DNA of 64,000 bases. It comes from Qipengyuania aurantiaca (lineage in GTDB: Bacteria; Pseudomonadota; Alphaproteobacteria; Sphingomonadales; Sphingomonadaceae). The notes beneath the pieces are model-generated. The model searched no databases. It was not told where the DNA came from and saw nothing but the letters and a program-made list of their open reading frames with translations. Positions 55,159 to 63,475 of this stretch are shown here, piece by piece. Within the stretch, counting starts at the first letter, position 1. Every line of letters starts with the position of its first letter. The stretch spans positions 1,488,001 through 1,552,000 of the forward strand of contig NZ_CP081295.1 in assembly GCF_019711375.1 (NCBI RefSeq). The letters run 5' to 3'. The translations under genes and the position numbers were made by a program.

Positions 55159-55571
55159 TCCCGGCAACGGCAATCGGGATTTCACTCTTTATTGCGTCAC
55201 TGATCTTGCACCTGGCCATGCTGAGACTTGCGAAGAAGCTTTCACCGCCGGGGCTTGCGCCGACCGGTTTGCGGCTGACGGGCGGATCATTGCTCGTTCT
55301 CATCAGCCACATGATGGTAGCCGTTGTTTTCGCGGCCGGTTTTGCATGGGCCACCTCGCTCGGTCTTGGCGGGTTCGCCAAGGAACCGGCCATGTCGCGC
55401 ATGGATTACTATTACTTCGCCCTGATCACCGTGACGACAGTGGGCCTGGGCGACATCTATCCAACCGATCACCTTAGGGTGATTGCGGGCATCGCGTCGC
55501 TAACGGGCTTCATCCTGATCAGCTGCACAGCCCAGTACGTATACAAGACGATGAGCCAACAGGAGGATTGA
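55155..55571 (+). CDS. two-TM potassium channel-like protein
   Basis: 138 aa with an N-terminal hydrophobic segment, a second ([21 protein letters not shown]), a pore helix and the filter TTVGLGD (near residues 94-100), then a last membrane segment. TVGLGD is a variant of the K+ filter TVGYGD, so ion selectivity is plausible but not proven. The start overlaps the ATPase stop by 4 bases (ATGA), which ties a channel to the copper operon; it may offset charge from metal export, which is inference. Confidence 0.82.
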   Translation: MIPATAIGISLFIASLILHLAMLRLAKKLSPPGLAPTGLRLTGGSLLVLISHMMVAVVFAAGFAWATSLGLGGFAKEPAMSRMDYYYFALITVTTVGLGDIYPTDHLRVIAGIASLTGFILISCTAQYVYKTMSQQED

Positions 55572-56195
55572 ATGGCCGACAACCAGAACGCGGATCACCA
55601 AGAGCATGGTGGTGGAGGCAACTACTGGCGCTTCATGGCGATGGTGGCGACTTCGACCGCGATCATGTTCGGCCTGATGTATCTAAACACGTACGAGCTC
55701 GATCACGCGTTCTGGAGCGAGACGCGCTTCTGGATGACGTTCGTCATGGGCGGCATGATGATGATCGTCATGCTCCTCTTCATGTGGGGCATGTACAAGG
55801 ACAAGACCAAGAACTTCATCATCCTGGGCGTAGGCGCGCTGGTCTTTGCCGTTGCACTTTGGCTGGTCCGCAGCCAGGCGACCGTCAACGACGAAGAATA
55901 CATGTCGGCCATGATCCCTCACCATTCGATCGCAATCATGACGAGTGCGCGGGCTGAGATCACCGATCCACGTGTTCGCAAGCTGGCGGACTCGATTATT
56001 GAGGCTCAGGTCAAAGAGATTGCAGAGATGAAGTTGCTGATCGAAGATATCGAACGGAACGGTGAGATGGGCGACGGTGAGCCACTCCCCGCGCGGACGA
56101 CCGATCTCACACCAGAGCTATTGCAGGAAGCCGAACAGGCGGTCGAGCGTCCTATCAGCCCGGAGGTGAGCGACGAGGTTACGATGGGCGAATAG
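55572..56195 (+). CDS. DUF305 membrane protein
   Basis: 207 aa. Three hydrophobic segments in the first ~105 residues (FMAMVATSTAIMFGLMYL; FVMGGMMMIVMLLFMWG; FIILGVGALVFAVALWLV), then a DUF305 (ferritin-like) domain with the MIPHHSIAIMTSARAEI motif and RKLADSIIEAQVKEIAEMKLLI. DUF305 proteins are predicted periplasmic copper-associated proteins. It starts right after the channel stop codon with no gap and is followed by a terminator-like hairpin. Confidence 0.9.
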   Translation: MADNQNADHQEHGGGGNYWRFMAMVATSTAIMFGLMYLNTYELDHAFWSETRFWMTFVMGGMMMIVMLLFMWGMYKDKTKNFIILGVGALVFAVALWLVRSQATVNDEEYMSAMIPHHSIAIMTSARAEITDPRVRKLADSIIEAQVKEIAEMKLLIEDIERNGEMGDGEPLPARTTDLTPELLQEAEQAVERPISPEVSDEVTMGE

Positions 56196-56539
56196 AGGCT
56201 CCCGGCGGATTTATCCCGCAATTCACGGAAATGTGAATTTGCGGGATAAAAACGTGCTCGGATGGCTCTGCGGAGAGGGTTTGCGGATCGTTTTTGCGAA
56301 CCCCCATCGACGATGCCAAAGCTAGAAAATGGCGAAATCTAAGTCCTGAAAAAGGTATCGAACCAATGCATTAGACGGCTTTTGAGGGCCTTTTGAGGGC
56401 TTTTTGGAGTCGGCCGAATTCCTATCTATCTGATAAAATGTAGAAAACTAGTTCGAATTTGATGCCCAAAAAATACCGCAATGTTCTTACAAATAATTGG
56501 GCGAGGGGGACCTAAGTCCTTGCGACGCATTACCTTTGC
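56196..56539. other. intergenic region with tandem 11-mers
   Basis: AT-rich relative to neighbours. Besides the hairpin at 56210-56250 it contains two perfect tandem copies of CTTTTGAGGGC (56379-56389 and 56390-56400) followed by TTTTTGG. I see no gene here. The base composition suggests it is a junction between cargo and decayed sequence. Confidence 0.5.
56210..56250 (+). terminator. hairpin terminating the csoR-DUF305 operon
   Basis: TTTATCCCGCAATTCAC (56210-56226) pairs with GTGAATTTGCGGGATAAA (56233-56250), a 17-bp stem with one bulged base and a 6-base loop, 15 bases after the DUF305 stop. AAAA follows on the plus strand rather than a T-run, but the stem itself starts TTTA and reads as a bidirectional terminator. 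It could alternatively be a recombination or transposon-end palindrome. Confidence 0.6.
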
Positions 56540-56760
56540 ATGAGCATACTTCACACGCGACTAGGCCGCGGAAAACCCATCCTGCTCGTCCACGGCTTGG
56601 GGGGGAAGCCGTCGGTCCTGGGATACGATCTCGCCTGCCCTCGCCCAAGCGAGGGAGGTGATTATCCTGGAACTGCCTGGCCACGGGCAGGCTCCCGCAC
56701 AGGCCGACAGCGGTACGTTCGAAGGGCTGGCGCGGAGCCTGGACGATTGGCTCGTCCAGC
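56540..56760 (+). pseudogene. alpha/beta-hydrolase remnant, frameshifted and truncated
   Basis: Starts MSILHTRLGRGKPILLVHGLGG, the oxyanion-loop motif of alpha/beta hydrolases, then breaks at a run of seven G (56599-56605). Dropping one G restores SRRSWDTISPALAQAREVIILELPGHGQAPAQADSGTFEGLARSLDDWLVQ, a normal continuation. No catalytic nucleophile elbow (GxSxG) follows: at about 56760 the sequence turns into the IS3-type remnant. The gene is thus doubly broken. Confidence 0.75.
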
Positions 56761-56814
56761 CGTTCGTTGTGCTGATAGATGCAGAAGCCGACTACCTGTC
56801 GGAAGAGACTGAAC

Positions 56815-58031
56815 GATCAGGAGTTCCAACGCGGAAACGTCGCCATCCGCCGAAACGACTTGGGTATATCCTGCCAGCACGGCACTGCGCGCTGTTCTGT
56901 CACACACAGCAAAAACCGGAATATCAAGTAACGGAAGAGGTGAAGGATTTGCGCCGTAAAGCCCGCGATCTGAAAGAGTGCGTGGCCGACCTGACGCTGG
57001 AGAACCGTCTGCTCAAAAAAGCATGACCGGGCTTGGGGAAGACGACGCATGAGATATCCCGCATCCGGGAAGCTGGAGATCATCCGGATCGTCGAGCAGT
57101 CGCACCTGCCCGCCAAGCGGACGTTGGACCAGCTCGGTGTGGCACGGCGAACCTTCTACCGCTGGTACGACCGCTACCTCGAAGGTGGGCCGGAAGCGCT
57201 TCAGGATCGCCCCCTCAGCGCCGAGCCGGGTGTGGAACCGCATCGGCGAGGACATCCAGCAGCAGATCGTCGGACTCGCGCAGGAGCAGACCGATCTATC
57301 CCCGCGCGAACTGGCGGTGCGCTTCACCGACGAGAAGCGCTACTTCGTTTCCGAAGCCACGGTTTACCGGCTGCTCAAGGCCCATGATCTGATCACCAGC
57401 CCGACCTTACACTGTGATCAAGGCAGCAGAGGCGTTCCACACCAAAACCACGCGGTCCAACGAGATGTGGCAGACGGACTTCACCTACTTCAAGATCATC
57501 GGATGGGGCTGAGTCTATCTCTCGACCGTGCTGGATGATTACTCGCGCTACATCATCGCCTGGTGGCTGTGCTCCACAATGTGTGCCAGCGACGTCACCG
57601 ACACGCTCGATATGGCGCTGGCCGCCTCCGGCTGCGACCATGCCAATGTTCTGCACAGGCCGCGCCTGCTCAGCGACTATGGCCCCAGCTACATCGCCGG
57701 AGAACTGGCCGAATACATCGAGGCCAATAGGATGAGCCACGTGCGCGGCGCCCCCTTTCATCCGCAGACGCAGGGCAAGATCGAGCGCTGGCACCAGTCA
57801 CTCAAGAACCGCGTGCTGCTGGAAAACTACTTCCTGCCCGGCGATCTCGAACAACAGATCGAGGCCTTCGTCGAGCACTACAACCACCAGCGCTACCACG
57901 AGAGCCTCGACAATGTGACGCCTGCCGATGCCTACTTCGGCAAGGCTCCTGCCATCATCAAACGCAGAGAAAGGATCAAACGAAAGACACTCGAATATCG
58001 GCGCTTGCAACACCGCAAACTCGCCGCCTAA
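56815..58031 (+). mobile_element. degenerate IS3-family insertion sequence
   Basis: OrfA remnant: EYQVTEEVKDLRRKARDLKE ... LENRLLKKA (to ~57025). OrfB begins at 57049 (MRYPASGKLEIIRIVEQSHL, helix-turn-helix) and passes through at least two frameshifts (near 57220 and 57405) and an in-frame TGA at 57510-57512 where GWGW is expected. The last part (from 57528) retains the integrase core: VLDDYSRYIIAWWL, LLSDYGPSYIAGELAEY and HPQTQGKIERWHQSLK with the DDE glutamate. The ends are not clearly defined; right end probably lies before ~58100. It cannot encode an active transposase. Confidence 0.85.
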
Positions 58032-58394
58032 ACATCAATCCCGGACGAGGCCCACGCTCCGCAAGCCTACGCCGCAAGTTGTGCCAAATGTTCTGACGAC
58101 TGACACTATAAGGCCCGCTGAACAACAAGGCTTATACAAAAGCCCAGCGTATAGTTCCCATGCCGAACGAGTATCAATCGGCCATCAAACCCTGCCAGCA
58201 AAGGTCAATGTTCACCCGCTCCGGACTAATTGCCGGTAGATTGATTACTGGAAGCGACCTTGCTGAAGTTTTTGTTAGGGTGCGCGTGTCATCCCGCGCT
58301 ATCCCATCATCTGAACCATCCCCGCAATCGATGCGTTCTAGGAGCGCGAGGCGGAAACGATTGCGAGCAATAAGGTTCGACGTTCCCGCCAAGC
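58032..58394. other. intergenic region without a supported gene
   Basis: Lies between the IS3 remnant and the nnrS promoter. Frames of about 70-105 codons exist on both strands but their translations look non-coding (no family resemblance, no good ribosome-binding site). Probably the right flank of the IS plus the left flank of the respiration locus. Confidence 0.5.
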
Positions 58395-58408
58395 TTGAGG
58401 TAGATCAA
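58395..58408. promoter_or_regulatory. FNR box upstream of nnrS
   Basis: TTGAGGTAGATCAA, nine of ten positions of TTGAT-N4-ATCAA. Centre is 59.5 bp before the nnrS start at 58461, exactly the distance seen at ccoN, which supports both the site and that start codon. Confidence 0.8.
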
Positions 58409-58460
58409 GTTGTCTGGCGCAAAGATGTGCTACCGGCGACCTTGCCGAATGAGGTCGCCC

Positions 58461-59681
58461 ATGATGCCTACCAATACTGAAAGACTGGAACTGCGCCGGA
58501 GACGAATGGCGGAAAGCCCGCCTATCCTGCGCGGTGGCTTCAGACCATTCTTCCTCGGTGCCGCAGCTTGGGCCATAACCGCCCTCGCGGTATGGCTGAC
58601 CGTGTTTTTTGGCTTCGTGCCGTTCGAACTTCTCGACAATCCGCTCGCATGGCACCGTCATGAAATGCTGTTCGGCTTTGTCGGTGCAGCAATCGCGGGA
58701 TTTGTGCTTACAGCAGTTCCGAACTGGACGGGGCGGCTGCCCATTGCAGGTGGTCCCTTGGCCGCACTTTTCGCAATATGGCTCGTCGGAAGACTTCTTC
58801 CGTTCGCATCGTCCGACCATAATCCCATACTCATTCTCGTCGATGGAGGCTTCTATCTCCTTCTGGCATCCCTCCTCGCACGCGAGATAATTCAGAGCAG
58901 GAACCGCAATCTGCCTGTCGTCGCGATCGTCCTCCTTTTTGGAGCCGCCGGTATTTTAGACCGGCTCGAGATGGCAGGTTCGTTAGATTCTTCGCTTGGA
59001 TGGCGCGCCGGACTCAGTCTCGTCGTCCTATTAATCGCCATCATCGGCGGACGGATTATCCCGAGCTTTACGCGCAATTGGCTATCCTCCATCGGCGCTC
59101 GTGAACCATTGCCGGCTCAGCCCCGCACGTGGGACAAGCTGATTATCGCGCTGACAGCCGCCGCGCTTCTGGCGTGGCTTAGCACACCGTCCAGCTTAGT
59201 AAGTTCGGTGCTTCTATCGAGCGCTTCCGCTGCCCATTTTTTCCGCCTGTCGAAATGGCAGGGCTGGCGGTGCTGCTCCAACGCTCTGGTGTGGATCCTG
59301 CACTTGGGATACATCTGGCTGCCGGTGGGACTCTTGCTTCTCGCCGTTGCCCAAGTCGAGATCACATCAGAGACAGCGGGTATCCACGCCCTGTCGACAG
59401 GAGCGATGGCAACGATGATCCTCGCTGTCATGAGCAGAGCCAGCTTAGGGCATACCGGCCGAGCGCTCATCGCCAGTCGGGAGATCACCGCCTCATACAT
59501 CCTCATCACGGTTGCGGCTGTTACGCGGGTTCAGGCAGCCCTCTCCATCGGCGACGGTCGGGTAGCACTGGCAGTTGCTGGAGCGGCTTGGTTCGGAGCG
59601 TTCGGCCTCTTTCTTTTCCGATACGGACCGATCCTGTGCGCGCCGCGACTCGATGAGAACACGAAGGAGGGTCAGGCATGA
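58461..59681 (+). CDS. nnrS: NnrS family membrane protein
   Basis: 406 aa from the ATG at 58461 (58464 is equally possible); an in-frame ATG at 58410 lies against the FNR box and is unlikely. A polytopic protein of about 12 hydrophobic segments with the NnrS hallmarks: PPILRGGFRPFFLGAAAWA near the start, WHRHEMLFGFVGAAIAGFVLTAVPNWTG, GGRIIPSFTRNWL, HALSTGAMATMILAVMSRASLGHTGR. NnrS is a haem/Cu membrane protein that relieves nitric-oxide stress. Its conserved His residues (WHRHEM) are present. Overlaps the next gene by 4 bases. Confidence 0.92.
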   Translation: MMPTNTERLELRRRRMAESPPILRGGFRPFFLGAAAWAITALAVWLTVFFGFVPFELLDNPLAWHRHEMLFGFVGAAIAGFVLTAVPNWTGRLPIAGGPLAALFAIWLVGRLLPFASSDHNPILILVDGGFYLLLASLLAREIIQSRNRNLPVVAIVLLFGAAGILDRLEMAGSLDSSLGWRAGLSLVVLLIAIIGGRIIPSFTRNWLSSIGAREPLPAQPRTWDKLIIALTAAALLAWLSTPSSLVSSVLLSSASAAHFFRLSKWQGWRCCSNALVWILHLGYIWLPVGLLLLAVAQVEITSETAGIHALSTGAMATMILAVMSRASLGHTGRALIASREITASYILITVAAVTRVQAALSIGDGRVALAVAGAAWFGAFGLFLFRYGPILCAPRLDENTKEGQA

Positions 59682-60127
59682 CAGACCGCTCAGTTCTCAG
59701 AACACTGGTTCTCGCTGTCGCCGCTCTTGCGACGCTTTTTTCGCTATCGTTTATCGCAACGCCAGTAAAATTCCTGGCAGCTGACGTGCCGATGTCTCAT
59801 TTGCTCGCGGTGGGACGAGTGACCTTCCGGGCGTCCATCGCAATCGAGAGCATTTTGCTGTTTGCCCTTTTCGTCTCGGCACGAGGGCCATCGCGCCGTT
59901 TGATCATTGTAGCGATCGCGACTGTGGCACTGCAATGGATCTTCATCATGCCTGAATTGAACGATCGCACGATGGCGCGGATCGCAGGGGCGGCGGTCGG
60001 ACCATCGGCGCTTCACCATTGGTGGATCATCCTCGATGTCATCCGTTTGGCAACTTATGCCTTCGTCGTCCACACGTGCTCACGCCATTTGCGCAATACT
60101 GTCGGGACGAACGTATTGGAAAGCTGA
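59678..60127 (+). CDS. unrecognised four-TM membrane protein
   Basis: 149 aa with four hydrophobic segments (LRTLVLAVAALATLFSLSF; IAIESILLFALFVSA; LIIVAIATVALQWIFIM; HHWWIILDVIRLATYAFVV). The ATG overlaps the nnrS stop (ATGA), so it belongs to the same operon. Histidine pairs HH...W and ELNDR may be relevant to cofactor binding, but I do not recognise a named family. Possible role in NO or oxygen metabolism by context only. Confidence 0.7.
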   Translation: MTDRSVLRTLVLAVAALATLFSLSFIATPVKFLAADVPMSHLLAVGRVTFRASIAIESILLFALFVSARGPSRRLIIVAIATVALQWIFIMPELNDRTMARIAGAAVGPSALHHWWIILDVIRLATYAFVVHTCSRHLRNTVGTNVLES

Positions 60128-60141
60128 GCATGCAGGGCTAA

Positions 60142-60876
60142 ATGGTGGCCATGCAGGCCGATGATCCGACAAACGAAATCAATTTCTGTCAGGCTTGTTC
60201 CGTCCGAAACCGCGCGATCTGCGCCGACCTGGACGACCAAGAGATAGCGCTGTTGAACAAGATCGGGCGCAGAAGGCGTCTGGCGCCCGGAGAAACCCTT
60301 TTGTGGGAAGGCGACGAAGCCGTCTTTGTCGCCAACGTGGTTTCCGGTGCGCTGAAGCTCTTCACCCAGACGAGTGATGGCCGGGAACAGATCCTCGGGC
60401 TCGCCTATCCATCCGATTTCCTCGGTCGTCCCTTCGGCGAGGTTTCTCCCTACAGCGTAGAAGCTCTGGGCGAATCAATCGTCTGCGTCTTTCAGCGATC
60501 GGATTTCGAGCGCTTTGCCGAGGAGCATGGGCGGCTGGAGCACAAGTTGCTTGAACGAACGCTGGGGGAGCTCGACAGAACTCGACGCTGGATGTTGCTT
60601 CTGGGGCGGATGAACGCCGAAGAAAGGCTCGCCGCTCTGTTGCTGGAAATCGCCTCACGAACAGTCTTGGCCACTTGTGAGAATACGAGCCGGAAATTGC
60701 CTGACGAGTTCGAGCTTCCGATGTCGCGCCAGCAAATCGCGGATATTCTCGGCCTCACGATCGAGACGGTAAGCCGCCAGTTCACAAAGTTCCGCGAAGA
60801 AGGCGTGATCGAAATACAAGGCCGCCGTGACATCACCATTCGCAAGCGTGACGCTCTCGAGATGCTGGCTGCATAG
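60142..60876 (+). CDS. fnrL: FNR-type oxygen-sensing regulator
   Basis: 244 aa (start at 60142; ATG at 60151 also possible). N-terminal Cys16-x2-Cys19-x7-Cys27 (FCQACSVRNRAIC) and a fourth Cys near 116 (SIVCVF) match the Fe-S cluster ligands of FnrL/FnrN/FixK-type FNR. A cNMP-like fold, a long dimerisation helix and the HTH SRQQIADILGLTIETVSRQF (with the FNR E-x3-R recognition pattern) follow. Likely activates the three TTGA-type boxes nearby, including ccoN. Cotranscribed with nnrS, 14 bp after the preceding gene. Confidence 0.92.
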   Translation: MVAMQADDPTNEINFCQACSVRNRAICADLDDQEIALLNKIGRRRRLAPGETLLWEGDEAVFVANVVSGALKLFTQTSDGREQILGLAYPSDFLGRPFGEVSPYSVEALGESIVCVFQRSDFERFAEEHGRLEHKLLERTLGELDRTRRWMLLLGRMNAEERLAALLLEIASRTVLATCENTSRKLPDEFELPMSRQQIADILGLTIETVSRQFTKFREEGVIEIQGRRDITIRKRDALEMLAA

Positions 60877-60936
60877 GAGCGCATTTTGCCCTGTCGCCAA
60901 ACCTCACGCGCCAAACCGTAAAAACTATTCGAACCA

Positions 60937-60950
60937 TTTGATCTGTCTCA
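60937..60950. promoter_or_regulatory. FNR-like box upstream of the second Crp/Fnr gene
   Basis: TTGATCTGTCTCAA matches TTGAT-N4-ATCAA at nine of ten positions and centres 68.5 bp before the TTG start at 61012. It suggests the Fe-S FNR protein controls the second regulator, forming a cascade. Confidence 0.65.
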
Positions 60951-61011
60951 AAGACCTGGCTGAAGATTCACCGCAGACCGCGATCTCGAACCTCCTGCGG
61001 AGCTCCGCGCT

Positions 61012-61701
61012 TTGTCCGACAATGATTTTCAGCGCCTTTTCGCTGCCATACTCGATTTGGGTCTGCCAAAATCGATGGCATCACGCCTTCGCGCATTTGG
61101 CCGTGAAATCGACGTCAAATGCGGCACGGTCGCCGAGTTCGATGAGACCAGCGATAGGTTCATTGTGTTTGTCGCGAAGGGCGTTGCGAAACTAGTCGGA
61201 CATCTGGGAAACGATCGAGAGCAGATCGTCGCATTAGTGCTGACAAACGATCTCATCATGCAATCCCGGACGGGAACCGTGCCATATTTCCTATACGGCA
61301 TCACCGATTGTCGCCTGCTTGCCTTCCCAGCGGATGCTTTCATCCGAACCGTAGCGGCCGATCCTGACATAGCGAAGGCGATTTTCGACCGTATGTTCGT
61401 CGCGTTCGATCAATCCCGAGACATGTCAGTGCTCCTCGGCCGCAAGACCGCTCAGGAACGCGTTGCCAGTTTCCTGTCATCGATGGCTGATCGCATCGGG
61501 AACGAAGATGAGAATGCAGGATTGCTGAGTCTCCCGATATCACGACGTGAAATCGCCGATAGTCTTGGGTTGACCATCGAAACGGTCAGTCGACAGTTCA
61601 CCGAGCTGCGGCAACTTGGTGTCATAGACACGAATGGAAGGTCCGAAGTCAAAATTCTCGATCGGCTTCGCATTCGGAAACTGGCAGCCCTTCCTCTCTG
61701 A
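61012..61701 (+). CDS. Crp/Fnr-family regulator without Fe-S cysteines
   Basis: 229 aa, read from TTG at 61012 because no ATG or GTG precedes it in frame after the stop at 60961. It has the cNMP-like domain (VDVKCGTVAEFDETSDRFIVFVAKGVAKLVG) and the HTH SRREIADSLGLTIETVSRQFTEL, almost identical to that of the neighbouring FNR, including E-x3-R, so it probably binds TTGA-type sites as well. It has a single N-terminal Cys (VKC) and no cluster motif, so it is FixK-/DNR-like rather than FNR-like. Ligand unknown; it may sense NO or act constitutively. Confidence 0.85.
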   Translation: MSDNDFQRLFAAILDLGLPKSMASRLRAFGREIDVKCGTVAEFDETSDRFIVFVAKGVAKLVGHLGNDREQIVALVLTNDLIMQSRTGTVPYFLYGITDCRLLAFPADAFIRTVAADPDIAKAIFDRMFVAFDQSRDMSVLLGRKTAQERVASFLSSMADRIGNEDENAGLLSLPISRREIADSLGLTIETVSRQFTELRQLGVIDTNGRSEVKILDRLRIRKLAALPL

Positions 61702-61721
61702 AAAACAAAACTTTTCGAAAT

Positions 61722-61735
61722 TTGACCCAGATCAA
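61722..61735. promoter_or_regulatory. FNR box upstream of ccoN
   Basis: TTGACCCAGATCAA, nine of ten positions of TTGAT-N4-ATCAA, centred 59.5 bp upstream of the ccoN start, a spacing consistent with class II activation. Known cco operons are activated by FNR/FixK. Confidence 0.85.
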
Positions 61736-61787
61736 TGCGGTCTGCTGGCGAGCAGCATAGGCAAGGGAAAAGTGATCGGAGTATTAG

Positions 61788-63464
61788 ATGCAAGCTGAAG
61801 CTGCACTGGGGCGGGTAGGTCTCTGGTTGTTGGTCATGGTTCTTTCAGTCGTCATGGTTGCGACGGCTGCGGACCAAGGGATGGCCGCGCACGCAACGAT
61901 AATCGGAATTATCGCCTTTGTGATGGTGTGGGTTACCGCAGCGCGCTTCGATCCGCTGGGGAAGGCGCAGGGCTTCTTCAAGATGCCCGAAGGGCCATCG
62001 CGATATGACGACGATCCCATTCGCTGGGGTGTCTTGGCTACCATGTTCTGGGCTTTGGTTGGCTTGCTTGCTGGCGTTTTCATCGCGTCGCAACTGGCGT
62101 TCCCGCAGCTCAATATCGAGCCCTACTTCAATTTCGGCCGCGTGCGACCGCTTCATACCTCTGCGGTGATCTTTGCGTTCGGTGGCAACATTCTCATCGC
62201 GAGCAGCTTCTACGTCGTCCAGCGCACCTGTCGCGCTCAGCTGGCATTCCCCGCGCTCGCCCGGTTCGTCTTTTGGGGCTACCAGTTGTTTATCGTCCTG
62301 GCGGCATCGGGTTATCTTTTCGGTGTCACGCAGAGCCGAGAATACGCCGAGCCGGAATGGTATGTCGACCTGTGGCTTACCATTGTCTGGGTAGCCTATT
62401 TGATCGTTTTCGTGGGCACGCTGGCTCGCCGGAAAGAACCGCACATCTATGTCGCGAACTGGTTCTACCTTTCGTTCATCATCACCATCGCGATGTTGCA
62501 CATCGTCAACAACCTCGCGGTCCCCGTTGCTTGGAACGGGTCGCTATCCTTCTCGGCCTTTGCAGGAGTTCAGGACGCTCTGACGCAGTGGTGGTATGGT
62601 CACAACGCCGTCGCGTTTTTCCTCACCGTGCCGTTCCTCGCGATGATGTATTACTTCGTGCCGAAGCAGGCCGAGCGACCGGTCTATAGTTATCGTCTGT
62701 CGATCATACACTTCTGGTCGCTGATCTTCCTCTACATCTGGGCCGGCCCGCACCATCTCCATTACACGGCACTGCCCGATTGGGCACAGACGCTTGGCAT
62801 GGTGTTCTCTGTAGTCCTTTGGATGCCAAGCTGGGGCGGCATGATCAACGGGTTAATGACGCTCAACGGGGCATGGGACAAAGTCCGCACCGATCCAATC
62901 ATTCGCATGATGGTCATGGCTATGGCGTTCTACGGCATGGCGACCTTCGAAGGGCCAATGCTCAGTATCAAGGCCGTCAACTCGCTCTCGCACTATACCG
63001 ACTGGACCGTCGGCCACGTGCATTCCGGAGCGCTTGGCTGGAACGGGCTGATCAGCTTTGCAGCGGTCTACTTCCTTGTGCCGCGCCTGTGGAAGCGTGA
63101 GCGAATGTATTCGCTGCGCATGATTAACTGGCACTTCTGGCTCGCGACGCTCGGCATCGTTTTCTACGCAGCCAGCATGTGGGTGGCGGGAATTACGCAA
63201 GGGCTGATGTGGCGTGAATACGGGCCTGACGGTTATCTCGTGAACAGCTTTGCAGAGACGGTCGCCGCGCTGCATGAGCTTTATATCATCCGCGCATTGG
63301 GAGGCGTCATGTATCTCAGCGGAGCGATCATCATGGGCTACAATGTGTGGATGACCATCGGCGGCAGGCTCCGCGAGGAAAAGCCGATGGGAGCCATGCC
63401 CGCTTATGACTCCGACAAAGACCGACCCATTGCAGGTTCGGCTTCCCCCGAACCTGCAGAATAG
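61788..63464 (+). CDS. ccoN: cbb3-type cytochrome c oxidase subunit I (CcoN)
   Basis: 558 aa, 12 or more membrane segments. Typical CcoN motifs: [14 protein letters not shown] (haem b His), [35 protein letters not shown] (CuB/haem ligands), [19 protein letters not shown] and [16 protein letters not shown]. Catalytic subunit that reduces oxygen at low tension, with high affinity. The ~65 N-terminal residues before the first conserved motif contain two extra hydrophobic segments. Followed by ccoO after an 11-base gap. Confidence 0.95.
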   Translation: MQAEAALGRVGLWLLVMVLSVVMVATAADQGMAAHATIIGIIAFVMVWVTAARFDPLGKAQGFFKMPEGPSRYDDDPIRWGVLATMFWALVGLLAGVFIASQLAFPQLNIEPYFNFGRVRPLHTSAVIFAFGGNILIASSFYVVQRTCRAQLAFPALARFVFWGYQLFIVLAASGYLFGVTQSREYAEPEWYVDLWLTIVWVAYLIVFVGTLARRKEPHIYVANWFYLSFIITIAMLHIVNNLAVPVAWNGSLSFSAFAGVQDALTQWWYGHNAVAFFLTVPFLAMMYYFVPKQAERPVYSYRLSIIHFWSLIFLYIWAGPHHLHYTALPDWAQTLGMVFSVVLWMPSWGGMINGLMTLNGAWDKVRTDPIIRMMVMAMAFYGMATFEGPMLSIKAVNSLSHYTDWTVGHVHSGALGWNGLISFAAVYFLVPRLWKRERMYSLRMINWHFWLATLGIVFYAASMWVAGITQGLMWREYGPDGYLVNSFAETVAALHELYIIRALGGVMYLSGAIIMGYNVWMTIGGRLREEKPMGAMPAYDSDKDRPIAGSASPEPAE

Positions 63465-63475
63465 GATAGATCGTC

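Noticed and set aside
53740..55185. 481-codon minus-strand frame opposite the Cu+ ATPase
   Set aside because: Antisense shadow; the plus strand has all P-type ATPase motifs.
56210..56250. Terminal inverted repeat of a transposon
   Set aside because: The palindrome is a single local hairpin right after an operon end; no partner copy was found elsewhere, so terminator is the simpler reading.
58160..58480. 106-codon plus-strand frame before nnrS
   Set aside because: No ribosome-binding site or family resemblance, and it would run over the FNR box and the start of nnrS.
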